The translations under genes and the position numbers were made by a program. The notes beneath the pieces were generated by a model. That model had not been told where the DNA came from and did no database searches. It saw only the letters and a program-made list of their open reading frames with translations. Of a DNA stretch of 18,407 nucleotides, positions 8,022 through 16,021 are shown piece after piece. Position 1 is the stretch's first letter; every line of letters starts with the position of its first letter. The stretch spans positions 1 through 18,407 of the forward strand of contig PFWS01000054.1 of NCBI GenBank assembly GCA_002791255.1, written 5' to 3'. Source of the DNA: Candidatus Uhrbacteria bacterium CG_4_9_14_3_um_filter_36_7 (GTDB lineage: Bacteria; Patescibacteriota; Patescibacteriia; UBA9934; GWF2-40-263).

Positions 8022-8050
8022 ACCTTATCAAATTTCGTTTCATTCGTCAA
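8022..8050 (-). promoter_or_regulatory. Promoter of secG and downstream genes
   Basis: The minus strand has -35 box TTGACG (8050-8045), a 17-nt spacer and -10 box TAAGGT (8027-8022). The expected start near 8015 leaves about 9 nt before the secG ATG. The -35 box lies in the region where the promoter of the divergent DsbA-like gene would have its own -35 element. Confidence 0.62.
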
Positions 8051-8065
8051 TGAGGAGTGACGTTT

Positions 8066-8076
8066 TATGGTATACT
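8066..8076 (+). promoter_or_regulatory. Extended -10 promoter of the CxxS DsbA-like gene
   Basis: TGG-TATACT (8068-8076) is an extended -10 element. No good -35 box lies at 17-18 nt upstream, which is compatible with an extended -10 promoter. The predicted start near 8083 gives a leader of about 15 nt before the ATG at 8099. Confidence 0.55.
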
Positions 8077-8098
8077 ATTCTTCATAAATTAAGCGTTT

Positions 8099-8848
8099 AT
8101 GGCGGAGGATAAAAAACAGCCACATAAAAGAAATTATCGGGTTATTTTTTTCATTTTTTTGTTTATATTTGTGGCTGCCATAAGTTCTTTTTTTCTTTGG
8201 CGTGTTTGGTACTTTTCTCGCCTTATTCAGACTGGTTCACTTATATCTCTACCTTCTTTTTCAAAAGAGATGAGCACTTCTTTTAAACAAGATTCTCTTT
8301 CAAAAACAAGTTCTTCAGCACAAATGAATGTTTTTTCAGAAATAGCTCCTTTTATGGGTGATCGTAATGCTCCTTTAACTATTATTGAATTTGCAGATTT
8401 TGCTTGTTCTTATTCTCAACAGGTAAGTTTTCTTATAAGAAGTCTTGCTTTTGAATATCCTGATAAGATTCAATTTGTTTATCGAAATTTTGTCCAAGAA
8501 GATTTTTATGAAAATAGTGAAGAAGCCGCAGAGGCCGCTTCTTGTGCCCATGATCAAGGAAAATTCTGGGAATTTCATGATAAAATTTACAGTCAGCCGT
8601 CTGATTTGTCGCGTGAACGATTTATACAGTACGCACTTTCATTAAATTTAAATATAAAACAATTTATTGCTTGTTTTGATAATCATGTTCATCTTCAAGA
8701 GATTCGGGAAGATTATCAAGCTGGGCTTGCAGCTGGTGTTTATGGAACCCCCACCTTTTTCTTTAATGGAATAGCCATACCAGGAGCTATACCAGCAGAT
8801 GTATTTCGAGATTTAATTGAATATTTTCTTTCGAATTCGACTCCTTGA
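8099..8848 (+). CDS. Membrane-anchored DsbA-like thioredoxin-fold protein with CSYS (single-thiol) active site
   Basis: This 249-aa protein has a basic cytoplasmic N-terminus, one transmembrane helix (about 14-36), a Ser-rich linker to residue 80, and an extracytoplasmic DsbA-type thioredoxin domain from about 84 to 246. Domain markers are NAPLTIIEFADFAC, VYRNF, AASCAHDQGKFWEFHDKIY, the cis-proline loop GTPTFFFNG (P218) and a C-terminal helix. The active-site motif is C103-S-Y-S106, so the second, buried cysteine of CxxC is a serine. Two further cysteines, C149 and C192, match positions also present in the second DsbA-like protein of this window (C163, C206) and may form a structural disulfide. 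A single-thiol site cannot complete a normal disulfide transfer but can form mixed disulfides, so a trapping, chaperone or isomerase-like role is inferred. It ends 12 nt before the Cys-rich membrane protein gene, with no promoter evident between them. Confidence 0.9.
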   Translation: MAEDKKQPHKRNYRVIFFIFLFIFVAAISSFFLWRVWYFSRLIQTGSLISLPSFSKEMSTSFKQDSLSKTSSSAQMNVFSEIAPFMGDRNAPLTIIEFADFACSYSQQVSFLIRSLAFEYPDKIQFVYRNFVQEDFYENSEEAAEAASCAHDQGKFWEFHDKIYSQPSDLSRERFIQYALSLNLNIKQFIACFDNHVHLQEIREDYQAGLAAGVYGTPTFFFNGIAIPGAIPADVFRDLIEYFLSNSTP

Positions 8849-8860
8849 TATAACTATTTT

Positions 8861-10135
8861 ATGAATCACCACAGATATTTTTTTCTTTTTTTTACACTTG
8901 TTTATGGCTGTGGTTTATTTGGAATCGTTGGACATACTGCAAATACATCCACCGTATCCACTCTTGATAATTTACGTTGTTGGACACAAAAAAGCTGTGA
9001 ACAGGTGGTGGGTGGTAAACAACAAGGTGTGTGGGACAATCTATCATCAGACGCAAAAAATGAATGTCCTGGATACGGATATTGTTTTCCAGTAAAAGAG
9101 AAAATTTCAGTTGCGATTGCTATTCCTGGAACAGGGGGGGCTGTGGTAAAAGTGGATGATGTTGGAAATTACATTCAAGTTTTTTATAATTTTCTTTTGG
9201 GTCTTGGTATTGTGATAACTGTTATTATGGGTATGGTTGGTGGAATTCAATATATTTTAGCTTCTGGATCCCCACAAAAAACATCTGCTGCGGTTGAACG
9301 TATTGAAAAATCTATTATTGGGCTTGTTTTGTTATTTTGTGCGGTTATTATTTTATTCACGGTAAATCCAGAACTTATTAGTCTAAATCTTCCAAAAATG
9401 CCAAAAGTACGTCAGATTATTTTTGTTTCAGATGAAACGCCTTGTGAAGATCTTTTAGATAAGAATACTAAAGAAGGAACAAAATATGTTCTTGATCCAG
9501 CCTCGGGTTCTTGTGGTTCACCTCGTTCAAAAGTTATTCAAGATGCAAATGGGGATCCTATTACTGATACTCAATGTCGATGGACTGATTGTTCAAAGTC
9601 TGCAAAAGATTCCGCTGGATTTACAAAAATTTGTTCTGAGGTGAAGGGAAAAGATCAATGTATCGCCTGTACTGATATTGTAGCCCGCAATAATTTTGAA
9701 ATTACTCCATCTTCAGGTATTTGTTCCTCACTTACTCCAAGGGCTAAGCAGGGAGTACGAAGTGATCAATATGTTTCATGTGAATTTTCGCGGGATACAG
9801 GATTTAGTCAATGGGCTTCTACTTTAGGTTCAACCACATTTTCTGGTCAATGTGCGCTTGTATCGATTAATTGTAATCAAATTACTTCTTGTGAAGCTTA
9901 TGATAATGTACAAGTTGTTAATAAAGATGGAAGCGAAGACCTTGATAGTTTTGAAGGTCCCTCAGCTCTTGGAGATGATTTTAGTCCGATTTTAAAAATT
10001 TGTGATCAGAATATTTGCTCCAATTATGTAGAGGGAAAAGTAAAAAATGCTCCATGTAAACTTTATGAAGGAAGTACAGTAGTTGAATGTGTTTCTGCTT
10101 CAGACAGCTGTTTGAATTCATTAACAGGATGTTGA
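8861..10135 (+). CDS. TrbC/VirB2-like two-helix membrane protein with Cys-rich exported C-terminal domain
   Basis: This 424-aa protein has a signal peptide (about 1-27, ending near GHTA) and a short exported part with four cysteines (40, 46, 69, 75). A hydrophobic pair follows: helix 1 at about 104-133, a short loop (SGSPQKTSAAVERIEK) and helix 2 at about 150-168. This pair resembles the TrbC/VirB2 pilin-type hairpin common in Patescibacteria. Residues 185-424 form a hydrophilic domain with 18 cysteines, the last being the final residue, and no zinc-finger spacing that I recognise. Cysteine numbers are even on both exported sides (4 and 18), as expected for full disulfide pairing. By the positive-inside rule the helix loop is cytoplasmic, placing both Cys-bearing parts outside. 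It follows the CxxS DsbA-like gene by 12 nt. The function is unknown; a surface or pilus-like structure is an inference. Confidence 0.82.
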   Translation: MNHHRYFFLFFTLVYGCGLFGIVGHTANTSTVSTLDNLRCWTQKSCEQVVGGKQQGVWDNLSSDAKNECPGYGYCFPVKEKISVAIAIPGTGGAVVKVDDVGNYIQVFYNFLLGLGIVITVIMGMVGGIQYILASGSPQKTSAAVERIEKSIIGLVLLFCAVIILFTVNPELISLNLPKMPKVRQIIFVSDETPCEDLLDKNTKEGTKYVLDPASGSCGSPRSKVIQDANGDPITDTQCRWTDCSKSAKDSAGFTKICSEVKGKDQCIACTDIVARNNFEITPSSGICSSLTPRAKQGVRSDQYVSCEFSRDTGFSQWASTLGSTTFSGQCALVSINCNQITSCEAYDNVQVVNKDGSEDLDSFEGPSALGDDFSPILKICDQNICSNYVEGKVKNAPCKLYEGSTVVECVSASDSCLNSLTGC

Positions 10136-10210
10136 GTTTAATTGGTAAATAAGACTTTACAGTTTGAAAAAAACGTGTTAGGTTTTAACCTTTTATTTTT
10201 TGCCTTTTCC

Positions 10211-13138
10211 ATGTCAAAATCATCTTTTCTCTCTATTAGGGGAGCTCGCGTGCATAATTTAAAAAATATTGATATTGATCTTCCAAAGAATGCGCTTGTA
10301 GTTATTACAGGACTTTCAGGTTCTGGTAAATCAAGTCTTGCATTTGATACGATCTATCAAGAGGGTCAACGTCGATATATGGAATCTCTCTCGAGTCATA
10401 CTCGATCTTTTTTGGAACTTAAAGAAAAACCAGATGTTGATGAAATTTCTGGACTTTCTCCAACAATTGCAATTGATCAAAAATCTGCTTCATACAATCC
10501 AAGATCAACTGTTGGAACTACAACCGAAATTTATGATTATCTTCGATTGCTTTTTGCTCGCGCAGGACAACCCCATTGTCCTAAATGTGGACAAGTAGTG
10601 ATTGAGCAAAATTTTGAACAAATTTTACTTACTGTTTCACGTTGGGTTCAAAAAGGAACTGTTGAACTTTTTGCTCCCATTATTCAAAATCAAAAAGGAG
10701 AACATAGACATGTTTTACTAACAGCTAAACAAACAGGATTTAGTTTTATACGTTTTGATACAACAGTCATGGAAATTGATGAAGCACTGGCTTTGCGTAA
10801 GGATAAACAAAAACCTCATACTATTGAACTACTTATTGCATCATTAATTCAAGAGGAGAATACCACTTCAAAAACTCAATGGCGAGAAATATTAAAAAAA
10901 GGTTTAGATTATGGAAATGGGTTACTTATACTTGTTTTAAAAGAAACGGGTGAAGAGTGTTTGCTTTCCCAATATTTTCATTGCCCTCATTGTCAAATAA
11001 ATTTACCACCTCTTGAACCACGATATTTTTCTTTTAATACCCCAGAGGGCGCTTGTACTGAGTGTACGGGGCTTGGTGTTAAACTGGTGTTTGATCCTAA
11101 TTTACTTATTCCAAATAAACGTTTAACTATTGCCGAAGGGGCTATACGCCCCTGGTCGCGTGTTACTGGAAATCAAACTAGTTTTTTTCGATTGATTGAT
11201 ACGGTTGGAAGGTTTTATAAATTTTCTATTCACACACCGCTTGAGAAATATTCAAAACAAGCGATGCATGTCCTTATGTTTGGAACAGGAGCGCAACTTT
11301 ATGAAGTTGATAAAAAAGAAGTGGAATTTTCAGGTATTTTAAGGCAGCTTGAGCAAAAATATAAAGAGACTGATTCTGAATATATCCGCCATGAATTTGA
11401 GACATATATGTATGAACAAGTTTGTCCGATTTGTGAAGGAAAACGTCTACGCCCTGAATTTCTTGCGGTAACTTTTGCTCAAAAATCTTTGGCTGATATG
11501 GTTTCTATGTCTTTAGAAAATTTTCTAGATTTTTTTAAAAGACTTCAAAAACATCCAGATCAAATTACTGATTCTATTACACCACCCTCTTTTTGTCAGA
11601 CTCGTGGACATGATAAGGAAATGCAACAAATGAAACAAATGGTTTTTGAACGTGTAAGCAAAGAAGTTGTAACTCGACTTGAGCATCTTTGTGAAATTGG
11701 ACTCGGATATCTTACACTTGATCGAACCACAATGACTCTTTCCGGAGGAGAAGCACAGCGGGTTAGACTAGCAAATCAACTCGGTCGTTCGCTTTCTGGA
11801 GTAATTTATGTACTTGATGAACCATCGATTGGTTTACATTCGCGCGATACAGAGGCTCTTATCAAAACCTTGCGGGCATTGCGAGATTTAGGTAACACAG
11901 TTTTGGTAGTTGAACACGATCGACAAATTATTGAGGCTGCTGATGCGATTGTTGATGTTGGGCCTGGAGCAGGAATTTATGGTGGAGAAATTGTGGCACA
12001 AGGGACACTTGTCTCAATCAAACACCACAAGGAATCATTAACAGGACAGTATCTTTCAGGAAAAAAGACCATACCTCTTCCGAAAAAATATCGTAAAGGA
12101 AATGGTCATATTTTGACTATTGTTGATGCTGAGTCTTTTAATTTAAAAAAGATAACAGTCTCATTTCCACTCGGCACCCTTACCTGTGTAACAGGTGTAT
12201 CTGGGTCTGGAAAATCAACCTTAGTTCTTGATATTTTAGGGAATGCTTTATTACAAAAATTTTACCGAACAAAAACTCCTCCTGGAAAACATAAAGAAAT
12301 AAAAGGAATGGAACATTTGGATAAAGTGGTGGTTGTAGACCAGAGTCCGATTGGTCGCACCCCAAGATCAAATCCAGCTACTTATACCGGGGTATTTACT
12401 GCTATTCGTGATCTTTTTGCTTCTGTACCTGAGGCAAAAATGCGTGGATATAATGCTGGAAAGTTTAGTTTTAATGTTAAGGGTGGAGGAAGATGTGAGG
12501 TTTGTTCAGGAGATGGAGTTCGACATATTGAAATGCAATTCATGCCCGATGTTTATGTTACCTGTGAAGAATGTCATGGCACCCGTTATCATTCAGAAAC
12601 TTTGGAAATTCATTATCGAGGTAAAAGTATTGCTGATGTGCTTGCTATGACTATTGAAGAGGCCCGACTATTTTTTTGTGATCAAGCAACAATTTATGAA
12701 AAACTTCATGTTCTTTTTGAAGTTGGTCTCGGTTATTTACAGCTTGGACAATCAGCAACAACCCTTTCAGGGGGGGAAGCTCAACGAGTAAAACTTTCAA
12801 CCGAGCTTTCAAGGCGCACAACTGGCAAAACGCTTTATATTTTAGATGAGCCAACAACAGGTCTTCATTTTGAAGACACCAAACGTTTGCTACTTATCTT
12901 AGAACGATTGGTAGATAAGGGGAACACAGTTATTATTATTGAGCATAATATGGATGTGATTAAGGTGGCTGATTGGATTATTGATATGGGACCGGAGGGT
13001 GGGGAAAAAGGTGGTCAGGTGATAGCACAAGCGACCCCAAAGGATTTACTTGAGTTTCCTAAAAATGAAACAGCAAAATTTTTGAAAGTATGTTTTGAAA
13101 AAAATAAAAATTTGGCAAAGAATGTTGACAAAAAATAA
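10211..13138 (+). CDS. uvrA: Excinuclease ABC subunit A (UvrA)
   Basis: UvrA is the DNA damage sensor of nucleotide excision repair, an ATPase dimer that loads UvrB. I start it at the ATG at 10211 (975 aa), where the conserved sequence [17 protein letters not shown] begins; an in-frame TTG at 10142 would add 23 unconserved residues. Two ABC modules are present. The first has Walker [10 protein letters not shown] at 34-42, a zinc finger with C258, C261, C282 and C285, signature [12 protein letters not shown] near 510 and Walker [12 protein letters not shown] near 535. The second has Walker [10 protein letters not shown] near 663, the [20 protein letters not shown] segment, a zinc finger starting C762-x2-C765 and closing with CEEC, signature [12 protein letters not shown] near 851 and Walker [13 protein letters not shown] further Cys pair, C123-x2-C126, lies before the insertion domain. 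No SOS box is obvious. A weak TTGAAA/TAACCT promoter may lie in the 75-nt gap upstream. Confidence 0.97.
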   Translation: MSKSSFLSIRGARVHNLKNIDIDLPKNALVVITGLSGSGKSSLAFDTIYQEGQRRYMESLSSHTRSFLELKEKPDVDEISGLSPTIAIDQKSASYNPRSTVGTTTEIYDYLRLLFARAGQPHCPKCGQVVIEQNFEQILLTVSRWVQKGTVELFAPIIQNQKGEHRHVLLTAKQTGFSFIRFDTTVMEIDEALALRKDKQKPHTIELLIASLIQEENTTSKTQWREILKKGLDYGNGLLILVLKETGEECLLSQYFHCPHCQINLPPLEPRYFSFNTPEGACTECTGLGVKLVFDPNLLIPNKRLTIAEGAIRPWSRVTGNQTSFFRLIDTVGRFYKFSIHTPLEKYSKQAMHVLMFGTGAQLYEVDKKEVEFSGILRQLEQKYKETDSEYIRHEFETYMYEQVCPICEGKRLRPEFLAVTFAQKSLADMVSMSLENFLDFFKRLQKHPDQITDSITPPSFCQTRGHDKEMQQMKQMVFERVSKEVVTRLEHLCEIGLGYLTLDRTTMTLSGGEAQRVRLANQLGRSLSGVIYVLDEPSIGLHSRDTEALIKTLRALRDLGNTVLVVEHDRQIIEAADAIVDVGPGAGIYGGEIVAQGTLVSIKHHKESLTGQYLSGKKTIPLPKKYRKGNGHILTIVDAESFNLKKITVSFPLGTLTCVTGVSGSGKSTLVLDILGNALLQKFYRTKTPPGKHKEIKGMEHLDKVVVVDQSPIGRTPRSNPATYTGVFTAIRDLFASVPEAKMRGYNAGKFSFNVKGGGRCEVCSGDGVRHIEMQFMPDVYVTCEECHGTRYHSETLEIHYRGKSIADVLAMTIEEARLFFCDQATIYEKLHVLFEVGLGYLQLGQSATTLSGGEAQRVKLSTELSRRTTGKTLYILDEPTTGLHFEDTKRLLLILERLVDKGNTVIIIEHNMDVIKVADWIIDMGPEGGEKGGQVIAQATPKDLLEFPKNETAKFLKVCFEKNKNLAKNVDKK

Positions 13139-13143
13139 AAAAA

Positions 13144-13172
13144 TTGATAGATTGAGTTGTTATATCTATACA
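13144..13172 (+). promoter_or_regulatory. Promoter giving a leaderless mRNA for the exported protein gene
   Basis: The -35 box TTGATA (13144-13149) is followed by exactly 17 nt and the -10 box TATACA (13167-13172). Only 8 nt separate the -10 box from the ATG at 13181, so transcription should start at or within 1-3 nt of the start codon. A second TTGACA at 13125-13130, inside the uvrA end, pairs with TAGATT at 17 nt and may be an alternative promoter. Confidence 0.65.
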
Positions 13173-13180
13173 TCTTTATT

Positions 13181-14917
13181 ATGTCAAAAAAACAACCAGT
13201 ATTTTTATTTTTAGGAGGAACATTCTTTTTGTTTGCTTTTTTTATGAGTTTGCCTTCTTTTTGGTCTTTTTCTGTACAGGCCAACACCAATGATTGGCAA
13301 CCAATTAAATCACAATCAGCCTGGACTTATGATGGCTATAAGGTTGAGCGTTTGAGTAATGAGTTGCGTAATTTTCATTTGTATCAATTGGGTGAACAGA
13401 GTATTTTTGCAAGCGAACAGAGTTTGTGTGGAAAAGAACCATGCGAAGCTGTTGACTGGTTTTTTGTAAAGAACGGGCTTTATAAAAAAATAAACGATGT
13501 TCCAGCACGCTTGCTTAGTTTAGGACATTTTGAAAAAAGTAATCAACGTTTTGTTTCTATTGAACCCGCGCAAGAAGAAATCAACCGTTATGTGGTTTAC
13601 GAATACAATAAAGAAACAGGTGAAAAAGAGCGCTTACTTGAGGACACTTTATTTTTTCAAGCGGTTTCTGATTTAGATGTCTTTATTGATGAGCAAGATA
13701 ATATTTTCTTTAATCAAGAATTTGAATATCAACAAGATACTAACTATAAACAATCAGTTGTTTATGTTTGGGATTCATCTAGGCATGAAGCAGATGTTGT
13801 TCTTCCTGAACGTATGCGTCGCAGAGAGGAGATTCAAGATGTTCAAAATGGTTTAGTTCTTGTAAAAATGGTCTTTGATAAAGGGCAACAACAACTTTGG
13901 CTTTATGATGCCAAATATTCCCGAGCTCATGCAATTGCTGACACATGGACAGAAGAGCCAGGGAGTATTGAAGGAGCCCATTTTCGTTCAGATGGATCTA
14001 TTGAATTTTTTCAATACTTCAAACATTATTTGTATGATCCTCTTATAGATACTGCCCCACGTCTTCAAGAAAATCAATATTTAAGCTGGTATCGACCAGT
14101 ACGAGATGCTGTACAAATTAAAAATGATCGTATGGTTTGGCTTGATTTGGAGGACACTCTCTATTTAAGTGATGAAAATGGGGTGGTTAAAATAGGTACA
14201 GCCATAGATGGCGAGTTTTCCTTACAAGAGAATAGTTTATATTATCGAACCATCTCTGGCAGCACAGGGTATGAATTTGCCACAGGTGAAACAAAGGAAA
14301 TTCCTTTCATGGTTACAGATAAATTTTCAGATCGACTTGTTGGTATAAATGAGCAGGGTCGTATTTATTATTTAAATTTAAGTTCTCAAAAACTGATTGA
14401 AATGGGATACGGAGAAGAACCATACTTAGCAGATGAAAATCATTTATATTGGAAAGGTCAAGATGGATTTTGGTATGAAGGAACGATTCTTCTTTCTTCA
14501 AAGAACCAAATTGCTTCCGCACGAATTTTAGAAGATAGACAAACAGGTCAAATGAATTTACTTATCAATGAAACCACTTGGTATACATTACCAGATGAAG
14601 ATCCACGTATTCTTAAAAGTTGGTTTGGTTTGGAGTATATGCCAGCCGATCTTGTGCATGCTTCTTCTTTACAAGAATATTCGTACGGTGGGTTAGCTCC
14701 ATTTGCTCCAGGTACTCGGTTAAAATTAGTTGGAGATAAAAAAGTTTACTTAGTTGGTTCAGATGGATGGCTTTATTGGATGACATCTGAATCTGTAGCT
14801 CGAGCTATTTTAGCAGATGAGTGGAATCAGGATATTATTGAAATAACTCAGGAAGATCTTACTAAACTTCAATTCGGCTCGCCTCTTATTTCAGAAGCTG
14901 ATGCCCAGAACATTTAA
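13181..14917 (+). CDS. Exported protein of unknown function, beta-rich, with C-terminal surface-protein-type module
   Basis: I do not recognise this 578-aa protein as a named family. The ATG at 13181 is preferred over the TTG at 13157 because the promoter -10 box lies between them and a signal peptide follows directly: MSKKQ, a hydrophobic core to about residue 30, and a likely cleavage after SVQA (about 35). The mature part is acidic and rich in Trp, Tyr and alternating hydrophobic residues, with repeated short units such as YKVERLS, NRYVVYEYNKETGEKERLLE, DTLYLSDENGVVKIG and GRIYYLNLSSQKLIEMG, which look like beta-propeller blades. The last 75 or so residues (TRLKLVGDKKVYLVGSDGWL and onward, then WNQDIIEITQEDLTKLQFG) resemble a short module I associate with surface proteins of Patescibacteria. 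Only two cysteines occur, seven residues apart or closer (LCGKEPC), possibly a local disulfide. It is a single-gene unit ending at a strong terminator. Confidence 0.82.
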   Translation: MSKKQPVFLFLGGTFFLFAFFMSLPSFWSFSVQANTNDWQPIKSQSAWTYDGYKVERLSNELRNFHLYQLGEQSIFASEQSLCGKEPCEAVDWFFVKNGLYKKINDVPARLLSLGHFEKSNQRFVSIEPAQEEINRYVVYEYNKETGEKERLLEDTLFFQAVSDLDVFIDEQDNIFFNQEFEYQQDTNYKQSVVYVWDSSRHEADVVLPERMRRREEIQDVQNGLVLVKMVFDKGQQQLWLYDAKYSRAHAIADTWTEEPGSIEGAHFRSDGSIEFFQYFKHYLYDPLIDTAPRLQENQYLSWYRPVRDAVQIKNDRMVWLDLEDTLYLSDENGVVKIGTAIDGEFSLQENSLYYRTISGSTGYEFATGETKEIPFMVTDKFSDRLVGINEQGRIYYLNLSSQKLIEMGYGEEPYLADENHLYWKGQDGFWYEGTILLSSKNQIASARILEDRQTGQMNLLINETTWYTLPDEDPRILKSWFGLEYMPADLVHASSLQEYSYGGLAPFAPGTRLKLVGDKKVYLVGSDGWLYWMTSESVARAILADEWNQDIIEITQEDLTKLQFGSPLISEADAQNI

Positions 14918-14925
14918 GTAAAAAA

Positions 14926-14957
14926 GAAAACACCGTCCATAAAAGGGCGGTGTTTTC
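14926..14957. terminator. Bidirectional hairpin terminator between converging genes
   Basis: The arms GAAAACACCGTCC (14926-14938) and GGGCGGTGTTTTC (14945-14957) form a 13-bp stem with one G-U pair and a 6-nt loop, ending in a T-run on both strands. It lies between the stop of the exported protein gene (plus) and the stop of rplS (minus) and can serve both. Confidence 0.9.
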
Positions 14958-14968
14958 AAAACTAATAT

Positions 14969-15352
14969 TTATGACTTGATAAATGTTTCCCTTAACTTGC
15001 GTTTAAATGGTTTTTTTAGATTTTGCAAAAAAGACAATTTGGCTCGACGAATCTTTGCTGTTTTAACCACTTCTATTTTTGTTAAGGATGGAGTTTTAAG
15101 AGGATAAATTTTTTCAACCCCAAATCCTTTATGAACACGACGAATAGTCATGGTTTTTGAAATACCACTTCCACGCATTCCAATAATCATTCCTTCAAAA
15201 ATTTGGATACGTTCACGTTCTTCTCCCTTTGAAGAAACGTCTTTGATTCGCTCATGAATACGAATCGTCATTCCAGGATGTAAATCTTGGGATAATACTT
15301 GTTCTTGATTTATAGTTTCACTTTCTGACATATATACATGTTTAGTAAACAT
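14969..15352 (-). CDS. rplS: 50S ribosomal protein L19
   Basis: L19 sits at the subunit interface of the ribosome. The family core is clear: HPGMTIRIHERIKD, ERIQIFEGMIIGMRGSGISKTMTIRRV, GFGVEKIYPLKTPSLTKIEVV and the basic end RRAKLSFLQNL. The frame gives 127 aa from the ATG at 15352; a second ATG at 15331 (residue 8, MSESETINQ) gives 120 aa. The promoter -10 box ends only 9 nt before 15352, so the first ATG would be translated from a leaderless mRNA, while the second would have a leader of about 24 nt without a Shine-Dalgarno sequence. I list the longer form. A perfect 15-bp palindrome lies exactly at the first start codon. Gmk is upstream on the same strand, but the strong promoter makes rplS at least partly independent. 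Confidence 0.95.
   Translation of the reverse strand: MFTKHVYMSESETINQEQVLSQDLHPGMTIRIHERIKDVSSKGEERERIQIFEGMIIGMRGSGISKTMTIRRVHKGFGVEKIYPLKTPSLTKIEVVKTAKIRRAKLSFLQNLKKPFKRKLRETFIKS
15338..15352. repeat. Perfect 15-bp palindrome at the rplS start
   Basis: ATGTTTAGTAAACAT is a perfect inverted repeat of 7-nt arms around one base. It covers the first rplS ATG and lies just downstream of the predicted transcription start. It could be an operator, an mRNA hairpin that occludes or selects a start codon, or chance in AT-rich sequence. Confidence 0.6.
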
Positions 15353-15361
15353 CGTGAACCA

Positions 15362-15390
15362 ATCTTAGTGAAAAAGAGAAAAACGGTCAA
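15362..15390 (-). promoter_or_regulatory. Strong promoter of rplS
   Basis: On the minus strand TTGACC (15390-15385) is followed by 17 nt and TAAGAT (15367-15362). It fits exactly into the gap between the gmk stop (15395) and the rplS start (15352). The predicted start near 15355 leaves a leader of about 2-3 nt for the first ATG. Confidence 0.72.
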
Positions 15391-15394
15391 GGTT

Positions 15395-15970
15395 TTATCT
15401 GGGTATCGTAAGTTCTTTTTGAATGATTTTTTCTATTTGTTTTGCTGTTTTTTCTGGATATCCTTCTATATTTTGAATTTGATAGGTGGCAAAGGAGGCG
15501 AGTTTTCGGTCGGATTTTGCTTTTTTTAGGCGCGTTTGAAGAGTCGTTTGTTTATCCGTAGATCTTTTACAGAGATGTTTAAAAAGCAATTCGTCTGATT
15601 CTGTATCAAGAAAAAAAGAAATTGCTTTATTTTGTTCCATCAGTGTTTTCATTCCCTGTGGATCAATAACCAGAAGAATATTTTTTCCTTGTTTTTTAAT
15701 TAATTCAATATCATTTTCTTTTTGCCCATAATAATTCCCATAAACACGCGCCCATTCAAGAAACGCCCCTTTTTTAACGAATTCCTTAAATGTTTTGCGA
15801 TCAATAAAATGATAATGAATGCCGTTTATTTCTCCTTTACGGGGTAAACGAGTTGTATAGGTTGTTACGCGCTCAAGAGTTGGGTTGTATTTGAGTAGAA
15901 GATGAGCAATGGTTGTTTTTCCAGACCCAGATGGTCCTGTAAGGAGGAATAATTTCCCCTTTTTGGGCAT
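15395..15970 (-). CDS. gmk: Guanylate kinase
   Basis: Guanylate kinase phosphorylates GMP to GDP with ATP in the cytoplasm. The 191-aa product has the P-loop GPSGSGKTT at residues 12-20, the GMP-binding segment TTYTTRLPRKGEINGIHYHFI with its conserved Arg and Tyr residues, and EWARVYGNYYGQ where the second GMP-contact tyrosines sit. The usual DxQG element reads DPQG. The lid region contains CKRSTDKQTTLQTRL and SDRKL. Length is normal. It starts 51 nt after the rluD-like gene on the same strand and ends 42 nt before rplS, so it is probably co-transcribed with the pseudouridine synthase. The ATG at 15970 has no Shine-Dalgarno sequence. Confidence 0.95.
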   Translation of the reverse strand: MPKKGKLFLLTGPSGSGKTTIAHLLLKYNPTLERVTTYTTRLPRKGEINGIHYHFIDRKTFKEFVKKGAFLEWARVYGNYYGQKENDIELIKKQGKNILLVIDPQGMKTLMEQNKAISFFLDTESDELLFKHLCKRSTDKQTTLQTRLKKAKSDRKLASFATYQIQNIEGYPEKTAKQIEKIIQKELTIPR

Positions 15971-16021
15971 AATTTATTTTTGATGTAGGAAAAAGGGTTA
16001 AGTGATAATTTTAAGCAAAAT

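Noticed and set aside
8375..8578. Antisense frame across the DsbA-like gene
   Set aside because: Low-complexity product with no recognisable domain, opposite a clear thioredoxin-fold gene.
10142..10210. N-terminal extension of UvrA from a TTG
   Set aside because: The extra 23 residues have no similarity to UvrA, whose conserved start fits the ATG at 10211.
12351..12650. 99-aa plus-strand frame within uvrA
   Set aside because: It is a shifted-frame shadow of the strongly conserved second UvrA zinc-finger region.
13157..13180. Upstream TTG start for the exported protein gene
   Set aside because: The frame from TTG covers the promoter -10 box, and the signal peptide begins naturally at the ATG at 13181.
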